Assembly: GCA_041687475.1 (NCBI GenBank)
Contig: JAWLBW010000003.1
Span: 1 to 49,265, forward strand
DNA: 49,265 bases
Direction: 5' to 3'
From: JAWLBW01 sp041687475
GTDB lineage: Bacteria; J088; JAWLBW01
Shown here: in pieces, positions 35,838-47,199 of the stretch
Position numbering within the stretch: the stretch's first letter is position 1
Layout: every line of letters starts with the position of its first letter
Position numbers and translations under genes: made by a program
The notes under the pieces: model-generated
The model's database searches: none
Told to the model about the DNA's origin: nothing
What the model saw: only the letters and a program-made list of their open reading frames with translations

Positions 35838-35872
35838 GGGGCATTCTCCGGGCTTCCAAAGGTTTGGCGTAC

Positions 35873-35901
35873 AGAATATTCAGCAGTAACCGAATTGTCA
35901 A
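35873..35901 (-). promoter_or_regulatory. Consensus sigma-70 promoter
   Basis: On the minus strand: TTGACA (perfect -35), exactly 17 bases, then TATTCT. It lies about 36 bases upstream of the GTG start of the 606-residue lipoprotein. It is the only clear perfect -35 in the window. Confidence 0.85.
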
Positions 35902-36060
35902 ATAACCGGTCGGCGTTTCGGGCCTCGCCCCGATGCAGCAACGACGAATGTGCCCGATTTCCACGCGGTCGAATGAGATACCGGTGTCACTGTCGGGGCA
36001 AGAACGAGCGCCTCGCCAATCGGGGGCGTCGGCCGGGAACGCTTTGCCTGCCGCCACGCT

Positions 36061-37131
36061 TCAGAAAAGAACGCGCATGCCGACATTCAGGCGGGTAGCG
36101 GGCACGAAACGGCGGGTGGTTTCGCCGCTCGTGTCGGGGTAGTAGCGAAGCGCCGCGAACAATACGACAGGCAGCGTGATCTGCGCGTCGAGGCCCGCTT
36201 CGCCGTAGGGCAGAAGCAGGGCACGCCGCAACGCAAGCGCGCCGGTAATCTGTTGCCAGGCCACCTCGGCCCCCAGCGAAGCCGTGGCGTCGAGACCGCC
36301 GGTGACACCGTCCCAATGCAGAAGCGGTTGGCGGTACCGGCTGAACAGCCCGGCCCGCCACTCGGAAAGACGCGTGCGCTCGCCCGTGCCGTCATCGACC
36401 AGAAATCTTTCGTCTTCGAGGTATCCTCGCACGATGGTGCGGGAAAGGCCGGCGCCGATTCCGAGCCTGGGCATGGGCAGCCATTCAAGCTCGAGACCGG
36501 TCGACAGGTAGGGGTCGCTGCCGAAGACGTCGCGCTGAAAGTCGATGCCCAGGTAGTTCAGGCTGAAGGCGAAGGGGCGGCGCTCGGTAATATAGCGTAC
36601 TTTGCTTCCGTCGACGACGGCGGTGCCCACCTCGGTGCCTGCCGGAAATACGGCATCGCCGGAAAGGTATTCAAGCGCGAAGGGCGGCTCTTCGACGCCC
36701 TCGCCTATCGGCTGCCCCGACAACGCCCGCACGACATGCACCCGATCGGGCGTGCCGACCGAAGCCCAGGCGGTAACGAGGGCACTTACCGGCAACAGGA
36801 ATGTCGCGACGGTGGGGCCGGCCAGCAGAAACACCCCGTTCAGCGGCAGCGCAAGCGCCGCCACACCCGTACGCGCAAACGCCCGATCGGCAGGCACCAG
36901 CCGCGTAACGGACGTAACGCTTTCGCCCACCTGCAGCCGGTTCAGGGCGAACGCCTCATCGTCTTCGACGGCAAGCGGCGTAACCCCCACGGCGGCTCCG
37001 TTCCACGTAACGGGCAGGCCGGGCGGGTCCGACGTAACCAGCATGCGGTGCGTACAGCCCGCCGCTACGATGACCGGCAAAAGCAGAAGCCCCACCATAC
37101 GCGGCAACAACCGGGCGCTGAAGCGACGCAT
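36061..37131 (-). CDS. PEGA-domain lipoprotein with barrel-like C-terminus
   Basis: 356 residues. The ATG at 37131 has GAGGAAGG upstream and leads directly into a signal peptide with lipobox AAGC; the much longer open frame above it overlaps the ATPase gene and is not used. A PEGA domain follows ('VTSDPPGLPVTWNGAAVG' then TPL), then a hydrophobic stretch around 100-130. The C-terminal half consists of alternating, aromatic-ended strands finishing in 'RLNVGMRVLF', which ends in Phe like an outer-membrane beta-barrel. It starts 7 bases past the stop of the DnaA-like ATPase gene. An outer-membrane role is likely; the pairing with an ATPase is unexplained. Confidence 0.7.
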   Translation of the reverse strand: MRRFSARLLPRMVGLLLLPVIVAAGCTHRMLVTSDPPGLPVTWNGAAVGVTPLAVEDDEAFALNRLQVGESVTSVTRLVPADRAFARTGVAALALPLNGVFLLAGPTVATFLLPVSALVTAWASVGTPDRVHVVRALSGQPIGEGVEEPPFALEYLSGDAVFPAGTEVGTAVVDGSKVRYITERRPFAFSLNYLGIDFQRDVFGSDPYLSTGLELEWLPMPRLGIGAGLSRTIVRGYLEDERFLVDDGTGERTRLSEWRAGLFSRYRQPLLHWDGVTGGLDATASLGAEVAWQQITGALALRRALLLPYGEAGLDAQITLPVVLFAALRYYPDTSGETTRRFVPATRLNVGMRVLF

Positions 37132-37138
37132 ACCTTCC

Positions 37139-37693
37139 TCAACCGGGGTAAAGATAGTCGCCCAGAACGCGCAACGCGAAAAGCGTGTCGATTTCCCGCT
37201 TGCCTCGCAGCGCGGCCTCGGCCTGCAGGCGCTGCAGGGCGCCGATGACACGGGCCGGCGTCTGCAGCCGTTCAACCAACGTAGCCAGGGCTTCGGGGTC
37301 GACGACCAGCGATAGAGCCGCCGCCGTTTCACGAGCCACGGCATGCACGATTTCGGTTTCCATGGCCACGGAAACAATACGTCCGCCCAATTGCTGAAAG
37401 CGTTGCCTGATTGCGCCCGCATCGGAGGCCTCGTCGTCAAGCGCCGCAATCAGGCGCTTATCGCCATAGCCGCCGTGGGGAAGGGGTAGAACGAGCGGGT
37501 CTTCGAAACAGATGTCGTTCTGCCCTGCTTCAGCCGCGATTTTTCTCGCCCGACGCACGAGCGTCGACTTTCCGCTGCCCTGTGGGCCGCAGAGAAGAAT
37601 ACGCCGGAAATATTCGTCGCCCGCCACACAGGCGCTGACGCCCTGATAGGCCAGCGTATTGGCGGGTGTGACCAGAAAGGTATCTGTTTCCAT
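37139..37693 (-). CDS. Short DnaA/Hda-like ATPase lacking Walker B region
   Basis: 184 residues. The start 'FLVTPANTLAYQGV' matches the DnaA-family N-linker, followed by P-loop GPQGSGKST (36-44). The end ('LQTPARVIGALQRLQAEAAL...') matches the DnaA lid helices. The part that should hold Walker B (hhhhDD) and sensor 1 is missing or replaced by 'DPLVLPLPHGGYGDKRL', so the protein is about 40-50 residues shorter than a normal AAA+ core and may bind but not hydrolyse ATP. No DnaA-box-binding domain is present. Hda-type regulation of initiation is one reading, an unrelated adaptor another. It is co-transcribed with the PEGA lipoprotein. Confidence 0.65.
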   Translation of the reverse strand: METDTFLVTPANTLAYQGVSACVAGDEYFRRILLCGPQGSGKSTLVRRARKIAAEAGQNDICFEDPLVLPLPHGGYGDKRLIAALDDEASDAGAIRQRFQQLGGRIVSVAMETEIVHAVARETAAALSLVVDPEALATLVERLQTPARVIGALQRLQAEAALRGKREIDTLFALRVLGDYLYPG

Positions 37694-37815
37694 TGAACAA
37701 CCGTACTAACAAAGTACCCGTGGGCTTACCGGAACGCCAGCCCCGGTATCTTCAAGGTTTGCGCGGCCCTTCGTAAGCGCTTTCACCGTACGAACCTGCA
37801 TACCGGCGACACTGG

Positions 37816-37824
37816 TGCTATGCT
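37816..37824 (+). promoter_or_regulatory. Extended -10 for TPR/cNMP-binding gene
   Basis: TGC-TATGCT. The predicted start near 37831 lies downstream of the in-frame ATG at 37820, which therefore cannot be used from this promoter. This favours the ATG at 37871 with a 40-base leader. Confidence 0.5.
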
Positions 37825-37870
37825 TATGTGTCAGGCACCCGAATACCAAACCGTTCCTGCAGTAGAAACC

Positions 37871-39274
37871 ATGGCCGTAGATACCCGCAAGCTGAAGGAT
37901 GACGCCAACGCCCTGTATCTGAAGGGCAAGATCAAGGACGCCATCAAACTTCTTGAAACCGTCGTCAAGACAGACAAACGCGACGTCAAGTCGATGGTCA
38001 AGCTGGGCGACTGCTTTCGCAAGGTCAACGACAAGAACAACGCGATCGCTTCGTACAAGCAGGCCGCGCGCCTCTACGCCGCCCAGGGCTTTCTCGTAAA
38101 CGCCATCAGCGTAAGCAAGATGATTCTCAGTCTCGACCCCAACGAGAAAGAGATACAGGAAATGCTGGCCGGCCTTTACGCCAAACGCGAGCGGGAAACG
38201 GGCGGCGGCGATACGGCCGCCGGGGTCAAGGGAGCAAGCCTCGACATACTCGAACAGTTCCGCAAGAAGCCTGCGGCGGCAACACCGGCCGGGGCCCCGG
38301 CCGAGGCCCCGGCACCGGCTGCGGCCCCGTCCGCGCCTGCACCGGCTGCCGTAGAAGCCGCCCCGGTAGCCGAAACCGACGACGAAATCATTCTTGGGGC
38401 CGACGACGATCTCGATGTCGACGGCGAAGACATTCTTTCCCAGATTCCGAGCATTCCCCTCTTCTCGCACCTTACGCGCGACGAGTTCATTCACATCATC
38501 GACCAGTTGCAGCTGCTGGTGTACGAACCCAACGATCTCATCATCTGCGAGGGCGATCACGGCGACTCGTTCTTCGTGATTACGCGCGGAACGGCGGTGG
38601 TAACCAAGAAGGACCCGAGCGGACAGGAGGTCGAGGTGGCCGAACTGAGCGAGGGCAACTTCTTCGGCGAGTTCGCCTTCCTGGCCGACTCCGACCGGCG
38701 GGCTTCGGTCATGGCACGTACCGAACTCGAGGTGCTCGAGTTCAGCCGCGACAAACTCGACGCCATGATTGCTCGCTACCCCCGCGTGCGCGAGGTCATG
38801 CTCGAATTCTACCGCGAGCGGGTCATGAAGACGCTGCTGGCCATCAGCCCCCTCTTCCAGCCGTTTCAGGAGCATGAGAAGCAGGAACTGGCCGGACGCT
38901 TCGAGCACACCGAAGTGCCCAAGGGCACCGTCGTCATTCAGGAAGGCACCGAAGGCGACGGCCTGTACCTCATCATGAGCGGTTCGGTGCGCGTGACGAA
39001 AAACATCGACGGAAAGGAAGTCGAGTTGGCCACCCTGAACGACGGCGAGTTCTTCGGCGAAATGTCGCTGCTGCTGCGGCAGAAGACCACGGCCACCGTT
39101 GCCGCCCTTTCGTCGGCGAGCTTCTTCAAGCTGCCCAAAGCCGTGTTCAACGAGCTCATTCTGACCCACCCGCAGATTCTCGAGGTGGTTTCGGAGTTCA
39201 CCGACAAGCGCAAGGCAAGCACCCAGCGCGTGCTGGCCGGCAGCGGCGCCCTCGCGGGCGCCGGCATGGTCTGA
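37871..39274 (+). CDS. TPR protein with two cNMP-binding domains
   Basis: 467 residues, cytoplasmic. A TPR bundle opens with 'AVDTRKLKDDAN' (about 1-115), a wording I associate with deltaproteobacterial homologues. An Ala/Pro-rich linker (~140-185) follows, then two tandem cNMP-binding domains (~205-320 and ~325-440), like the regulatory subunit of protein kinase A. The first cassette (FGEFAFLADSDRRASV) keeps the phosphate-binding Arg. The second (FGEMSLLLRQKTTATV) has Thr in its place and may be blind to ligand. No output domain is present, so the TPR probably binds a partner. The ATG at 37871 is preferred over 37820 from the promoter position. Confidence 0.8.
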   Translation: MAVDTRKLKDDANALYLKGKIKDAIKLLETVVKTDKRDVKSMVKLGDCFRKVNDKNNAIASYKQAARLYAAQGFLVNAISVSKMILSLDPNEKEIQEMLAGLYAKRERETGGGDTAAGVKGASLDILEQFRKKPAAATPAGAPAEAPAPAAAPSAPAPAAVEAAPVAETDDEIILGADDDLDVDGEDILSQIPSIPLFSHLTRDEFIHIIDQLQLLVYEPNDLIICEGDHGDSFFVITRGTAVVTKKDPSGQEVEVAELSEGNFFGEFAFLADSDRRASVMARTELEVLEFSRDKLDAMIARYPRVREVMLEFYRERVMKTLLAISPLFQPFQEHEKQELAGRFEHTEVPKGTVVIQEGTEGDGLYLIMSGSVRVTKNIDGKEVELATLNDGEFFGEMSLLLRQKTTATVAALSSASFFKLPKAVFNELILTHPQILEVVSEFTDKRKASTQRVLAGSGALAGAGMV

Positions 39275-39321
39275 GCCCGGTACGAGCGCGGTCGACAGCC
39301 GTTCGAGCGCGGTCGTAGAAG

Positions 39322-40566
39322 TCAGGGCCCGGGTAAAAACAGGCGAATACCGACCGAACGTGAATCGGCTCGCATGAGCGAAGCCCGACCGCGTTCTCCC
39401 GACCAGCTGCCGTCGGCCGACTCGCCGAACCGGCCGGCCAGCAGCCGCGAAATACGGTCGGCGAATTCGCGGGCATGGTGTTCGTCGTCCCAGACCGTAT
39501 CCCACGCAAAGCCGATACCGGGTGCTTCACCCGCCACGGCATACAGTCCATAGCGGTCGCCGCCCCACCCTTCGGCGGCAATGCGTGCCTGTTCGAACCC
39601 CAGGTCCTGCTCCAGTAAGGCAAGCACTCCCAGTTCGCCGTATGTGTCATCGGTAACCGCGCGGGCCCCCTGCCATTCAGGCAACGGAGGCGGCACGGCC
39701 ACCACGACGGGCTCATCGCTCTCGTTCAGGTATTTTTCGGGATGCAGAATCTGCTCGGTCGAGCGCGGCGGACGTACGTAGGCACGGTTCAGAGCGGCGG
39801 TCCCGGCGCGGTTGTACAGCGCCATGACAAACCGCAGCCCTTCGCCGTAGGCAAAGAGAAGCTGACGCTTGAGAAAGGGGGGCGCCGCATTCCACCCGGT
39901 TTCTTCATGCTCGGCATGGGCGGCCCAGGCCACCTTGCGAAGCGGCTTGCCGATGACGTAGTACAGGCCGACCAGCATGGCCTCGCCCTCGACGAAGGCG
40001 CTTCGCGCCGCATCGGCGTCGCTGTTGCCGACCGGTTGCATGTAGGCCCGCAGGTCGAAGTTCTGGTCGCTGAGCGCGTGGGCCAGCTCGTGGGCCAGCA
40101 GAAACTCGCCGCCGATGTCGCGCTGAAGGACGGTACCGAGAACGTCGAGCATTCCCCCCAGGCTGGTGTTGCCGTCGACGAGGCGCATGACTCGCTGTTC
40201 GGTGTCGTAGTAACCGGCCGTCTGTTCGGTAAGCAGATCGACGAGCACATCGTGCAGGGAAAGATCGGCCGGCAGCAGGCCCAGGCCCCGGTAAAGCGCT
40301 TCCTCGGCCGCAAGTGTTTCAGCGCCGACATCGCGCTCGATGCTGGCGATGAGCTCACCGCGCAGCTCGCCCGCTTCCACCAGTTCAATCGGCAGGGGGC
40401 CCCGCAACGGCAGACCGCGCACCTCTGCGGTGCGGGCGGCCACGTCGCGTACGAATTTTTCATTGAGGCTTCCGTCGCGCAGCAGACCGTTGCGGCTGCA
40501 CGACGGAAGAAAGCATGCAAAAAGAAGGACGCTCAGTTGGAAGATACGGGACCGTACCAGCGCCAT
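39322..40566 (-). CDS. HExxH metalloprotease-like lipoprotein
   Basis: 414 residues with a signal peptide and lipobox LPSC. It has the zinc motif HELAH (159-163) followed by ALSDQNFDL, and a Glu about 30 residues on (Glu193 or 195 in FVEGEA) that can act as third ligand, i.e. gluzincin geometry. The wording HELAHAL.DQ.FDL recurs in uncharacterised bacterial and archaeal proteins; substrate unknown. The ATG at 40566 lies inside the end of the preceding small lipoprotein gene (34-bp overlap), so the two are coupled and probably cooperate in the envelope. The end converges on the TPR/cNMP gene, where CGAGCGCGGTCG occurs twice (39283 and 39304). Confidence 0.75.
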   Translation of the reverse strand: MALVRSRIFQLSVLLFACFLPSCSRNGLLRDGSLNEKFVRDVAARTAEVRGLPLRGPLPIELVEAGELRGELIASIERDVGAETLAAEEALYRGLGLLPADLSLHDVLVDLLTEQTAGYYDTEQRVMRLVDGNTSLGGMLDVLGTVLQRDIGGEFLLAHELAHALSDQNFDLRAYMQPVGNSDADAARSAFVEGEAMLVGLYYVIGKPLRKVAWAAHAEHEETGWNAAPPFLKRQLLFAYGEGLRFVMALYNRAGTAALNRAYVRPPRSTEQILHPEKYLNESDEPVVVAVPPPLPEWQGARAVTDDTYGELGVLALLEQDLGFEQARIAAEGWGGDRYGLYAVAGEAPGIGFAWDTVWDDEHHAREFADRISRLLAGRFGESADGSWSGERGRASLMRADSRSVGIRLFLPGP

Positions 40567-40958
40567 TCACCACCTTCGTACCGCCACAGGTGCTCATGGC
40601 GATCAACCTCGCGGGCGGTCGGCGCCTTTCCGGGACCCGTGCGCTTTGTTGCTTCCAGATAATTGATCGGCGCCCGCGCTTTTCCCTTGAGGAAGTCGAT
40701 TTTCGGCTCGCCCGCGGCAACGACCGAGTCGTATCGCCGCTCGGCCAGACCGCCGGTCAGCTGCTCGAATGCGGGCAGCGCCTCGTCGGCCACGTATGGG
40801 CGGGCCTGGTCGAATTGCCTGGAGTTCACAGCCTTGTTCATGCCGTATACCGCTCTGCCGAGCGAAAGCGTCATGTCCTTGGCCGACTTCTTCGGCTGGC
40901 TGTCGCAGGCGGCAACCAGTATCAATGCAAACGCAAACAGCGTAACAACTCGACGCAT
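40533..40958 (-). CDS. Small lipoprotein, possibly leaderless mRNA
   Basis: 141 residues with a signal peptide and lipobox VAAC. The mature part has a helical segment with conserved-looking 'YGMNKAVNSRQFDQARPYVA' and ends in 'RHEHLWRYEGGEWRWYGP', an aromatic ending like that of the 142-aa lipoprotein at 33582-34010. No named family. The ATG at 40958 starts the signal peptide; the longer frame upstream adds 47 non-signal residues. The ATG lies seven bases after a TATACT box and no ribosome site is visible, so the transcript may begin at the start codon. It overlaps the metalloprotease-like gene by 34 bases. Confidence 0.7.
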   Translation of the reverse strand: MRRVVTLFAFALILVAACDSQPKKSAKDMTLSLGRAVYGMNKAVNSRQFDQARPYVADEALPAFEQLTGGLAERRYDSVVAAGEPKIDFLKGKARAPINYLEATKRTGPGKAPTAREVDRHEHLWRYEGGEWRWYGPVSSN

Positions 40959-40964
40959 AATCTC

Positions 40965-40970
40965 AGTATA
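40965..40970 (-). promoter_or_regulatory. -10 box placed for a leaderless transcript
   Basis: The minus strand reads GTG-TATACT, then six bases, then ATG. The normal -10 to +1 distance puts the transcript start on the A of the start codon. Confidence 0.45.
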
Positions 40971-41216
40971 CACGGAAGGTGGTTTTTGCAGAGGGTGCGC
41001 GGGTTGCGCCCCATCGACGAAAGCAGACGACGCTCGCCCGTAGAGGCCGGGAACGTCTTCCGGGCAGTAAGCATACCTTCTTTCGCGACCGCACGGCAAG
41101 CCGGTTTGCCGAATCTTGAGCGCTCAATACCCGACCATGTCGGTCGCCGATCCTTTGGCATATCCGACGTAGAAGTGGGAAAATAGAGGATTCAGCCTCT
41201 GTCACGAAAGGATGTC

Positions 41217-44927
<3,711 letters not shown>

Positions 44928-45033
44928 GACGGCTCTGGGCCGATGCGGCGGCCGTCGGCACCGGGCGCGTGGACGCTACCCGCCGCCTGCGTGTATGCTG
45001 TAGAGTACTTACCGCCGCAAGGGATGAGGGGTT

Positions 45034-45243
45034 GTGAAGCAGGCAAATTGTCTATCGTGCATGCATTTCGAACGCGTCGACCACGCCTGCCGATTCGACA
45101 CGGCAAGCAAGCGGGGTGAAGCCCCCCGCATTGCACCGGGAACCGACGTGCGCACCTTCCGATGCGCCGATTATCTCGGCTGGGAAAACGAGTCTCTGCC
45201 CTTTGCGCCGAGCGGAAACGTAAAGCGCGTTCGCGAGGGATGA
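45034..45243 (+). CDS. Small four-Cys protein
   Basis: 69 residues from a GTG start with AGGGG upstream. Four Cys (CxxC at 6 and 9, then about 19 and 44) suggest a small metal site, perhaps zinc or iron-sulfur, though the spacing fits no family I know. The end overlaps the 3' end of the opposite-strand glutaredoxin-like gene by 73 bases. A weak TATGCT box at 44994-44999 could drive it. It lies 106 bp after metH. Confidence 0.55.
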   Translation: MKQANCLSCMHFERVDHACRFDTASKRGEAPRIAPGTDVRTFRCADYLGWENESLPFAPSGNVKRVREG

Positions 45244-45452
45244 CGCAGGTGATTGACCAGATCGGAAAACCCGCCGATCATGCGCTCGCCCTGCATGACA
45301 AGCGGTAGCGACTGGCCGGTTTCGTTTTCGAGGCTCAGGGCCTGCGCGTCGTCGACCCTGATTTCGACGAAGGGTTGATGGCGATCCATCAACGTAAGCA
45401 TGATGCGCTCGACCTGGGGACCCTCTTCCCGCGTGTAGATTTCGTAGTGCAT
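45171..45452 (-). CDS. Glutaredoxin-fold protein lacking active-site Cys
   Basis: 93 residues. The pattern follows glutaredoxin: first strand 'YEIYT', active-site loop, 'FVEIRVDD', the cis-Pro region (SLP, usually TVP) and 'MIGGFSDL' near the end. The CxxC motif is replaced by GPQV, so it cannot do disulfide exchange by the usual route. It may bind glutathione or a partner, or be a structural relic; conservation of GGFSDL argues that the fold is kept. The ATG at 45452 is chosen for the ribosome site GGGAGAAG. It converges on the small Cys protein gene with a 73-base overlap. Confidence 0.7.
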   Translation of the reverse strand: MHYEIYTREEGPQVERIMLTLMDRHQPFVEIRVDDAQALSLENETGQSLPLVMQGERMIGGFSDLVNHLRHPSRTRFTFPLGAKGRDSFSQPR

Positions 45453-45581
45453 CGTTCTTCTCCCTCGCAGAAATGTTCCTGCTCGACCGTAGAACCGCTG
45501 TGCCCACCGACGGCCTGCACCGTAATTCCGGGTGCGAATGCCGCCATTTCGTCGGCCGGCAACCTTGTGCCCCGGCACTTG

Positions 45582-45616
45582 TGGTATGATCCGACCGTCA
45601 CGCCTCTGATGAGGCG
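45582..45616 (+). promoter_or_regulatory. Extended -10 with 5' hairpin
   Basis: TGG-TATGAT (45582-45590) is followed, near the expected transcript start, by a perfect stem CGCCTC-TGAT-GAGGCG (45601-45616). The transcript of the following gene would begin almost at this hairpin, which may protect its 5' end. About 50 bases of AT-rich leader follow. Confidence 0.5.
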
Positions 45617-45667
45617 GAAAGGACCATCATATACAGAATTTCAGAATTTGCAATTTTTTCTGTAACA

Positions 45668-46285
45668 ATGCCTGAAGTTTCCCTGCCAAACGTTCTCGTT
45701 CCCCTTGCACTGGGCCTGGCGCTGGTGCTCTCGCGGCTCGAGGTACTCGTGCTGCGCAGGCGGCAACGCAGGCTGTTGAAACGCGAGGCCGCGCTCGAGG
45801 CGCGGGCCCGCGTGGCCGACGACACCGAACGCCTGCATGCGAAGTATCGCGATCAGGCGTTTCGCGAGGGGGTACTGGAAGGTCTCCGGCAGGCCGACGG
45901 GCAGGTTCGCGCACAGGACGACAGGGTATGGCGCCAGGGTTACGAGCACGGACTGCTTGAAGGCGAGCGCAAGGCCGAAGAGCACTTTCGCGTCGACTAC
46001 TGGACCGAAATTCACAAGAACCAGGGCTACTTCTTCACCTCGGCCGAGGTCATTGCCTACACCCAGCTGATGTACAAGAACATTCCCATCGGCCAGCCGC
46101 AGCGCCACGTGCTCGAAAAGTCGGAGAGCGTCGATCGCGAAAGCATCGAACGCGCCGTCAGCCGCATGCTGGGCGAAAAAGCGCCGGTCGGGCCGGAAAC
46201 GGGCGCCCTCGACGAAGGCACAGGCCCCCGCCTGCGCGTCGTGCCCCGCGAACCGGCCAAGGCCCTCGCCGGCGGCAAGGGCTGA
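45668..46285 (+). CDS. Membrane-anchored coiled-coil protein, unknown
   Basis: 205 residues. One N-terminal membrane helix (~6-24) is followed by Arg-rich residues that would keep the rest in the cytoplasm. A charged coiled-coil-like helix (~35-110) leads to a compact aromatic segment ('VDYWTEIHKNQGYFFTS') and a disordered, Pro/Gly-rich tail. No recognised family. The ATG has no clear Shine-Dalgarno, but the long AT-rich leader is unusual and may matter. The layout resembles small division or envelope adaptor proteins; that is a guess. Confidence 0.65.
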   Translation: MPEVSLPNVLVPLALGLALVLSRLEVLVLRRRQRRLLKREAALEARARVADDTERLHAKYRDQAFREGVLEGLRQADGQVRAQDDRVWRQGYEHGLLEGERKAEEHFRVDYWTEIHKNQGYFFTSAEVIAYTQLMYKNIPIGQPQRHVLEKSESVDRESIERAVSRMLGEKAPVGPETGALDEGTGPRLRVVPREPAKALAGGKG

Positions 46286-46419
46286 CCGATTCACCCGAAC
46301 GATCGACCTTGCTACCCGGCTGGTTCCGCCCGGGTTCACCGCGATCGAGCGCAGAACAGCTTCAGCACTTCGAACCGGTTAGGGCCAGCCACTTACCCCA
46401 GTATTTCCCACGCTCGGTA

Positions 46420-46983
46420 TCAGCGCCGTGCCATGCCGCCGGCGCCCATGCGCGACATCCACTGCTGCATTTCCTGCTGCAACTTTTCGCGTTGTTGATC
46501 GTTCAGCGCCTGCATGACGGCTTCGCGCTCTTCCCACAAGCTGCGGGCCCACTGCTGGTATGCTTCGTTGTGCGCCTCGACCTGCTCGGTAACGGCATCG
46601 CGGTCGGCCGCAGGATCCATGATGATGGCCGACATGCCGTGCATCGAGGTCATCATCGAGCGGCGCATTTCCTGCCGTTGTGCGCGGTAGTCTTGCTGCA
46701 GGCGCATGATTCGGCCCAACTGTTCGTCGGTCAGCTCCAGTTCTTCGGCATTGGCGAGCACCGGATGCGAGAAGCTGCTCATGCCTCCACGCATCATAGC
46801 CCCGCGCATCTGGGCCCCGCGCATCTGGCCGCGCATGCGGGTGCGCTTGCCCCCCTGCATGTCATCGTCCATGCGGCTCATGCCTCTTCCATCCTGCGTT
46901 CCCTGGGCACGCTGCTGTTGCTGCGCGTGCGCGGTACCCGTGATCATCGCCGATATCGCCAGAGCGGCGAGTACGCGTTTCAT
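46420..46983 (-). CDS. Spy/CpxP-like periplasmic protein, Met/Arg-rich
   Basis: 187 residues with a signal peptide (cleavage at AHA-QQQ). The core has two LTxxQ-type motifs (LTDEQ, LNDQQ) in long helices, as in the Spy/CpxP family of periplasmic chaperones and metal-stress sensors. Before it lies a Gln-rich patch and a low-complexity stretch of MRG repeats ('RMRGQMRGAQMRGAMMRGGM'). Met clusters of this kind can bind copper or silver in related resistance proteins, so a metal-related role is plausible but inferred. The ATG at 46983 has AGGAG six bases upstream. Confidence 0.75.
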   Translation of the reverse strand: MKRVLAALAISAMITGTAHAQQQQRAQGTQDGRGMSRMDDDMQGGKRTRMRGQMRGAQMRGAMMRGGMSSFSHPVLANAEELELTDEQLGRIMRLQQDYRAQRQEMRRSMMTSMHGMSAIIMDPAADRDAVTEQVEAHNEAYQQWARSLWEEREAVMQALNDQQREKLQQEMQQWMSRMGAGGMARR

Positions 46984-47152
46984 AAACTTCTCCTCACATG
47001 GTATTTTCCGCCACTCTAGCACGGCGCTTCGTTGCCGCGCGCTTTCCGGCTCCTATCGCGAACCGGGGGCTCGACATGCCTCTGTCGTTTACAGGCATGG
47101 GCACCAACCCATGTTTGTCGTTCGGGCCGTCCGTGCGACACTCGGCCCCTTC

Positions 47153-47161
47153 TGATACACT
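47153..47161 (+). promoter_or_regulatory. Extended -10 for pyrD, followed by heptamers
   Basis: TGA-TACACT. The predicted start near 47168 falls within a short heptamer run (ACTCTGC, CTTCTGC, ACTCTGC, TTTCCTT at 47159-47186), so these units lie in the leader. Confidence 0.45.
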
Positions 47162-47199
47162 CTGCCTTCTGCACTCTGCTTTCCTTCCGGGTTTTCCAC

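Noticed and set aside
36061..37449. Longer version of the PEGA lipoprotein starting at 37449
   Set aside because: The extra 106 residues overlap the DnaA-like gene in another frame and bury the lipoprotein signal peptide; GAGGAAGG marks the internal ATG.
41100..41216. Cobalamin or SAM riboswitch before metH
   Set aside because: The gap is too short and lacks B12-box-like or SAM-box sequence; only a weak promoter could be guessed.
46286..46419. Possible tRNA fragment (CTTCGAACCGG)
   Set aside because: Only a T-loop-like phrase; no acceptor, D or anticodon stems could be folded around it.
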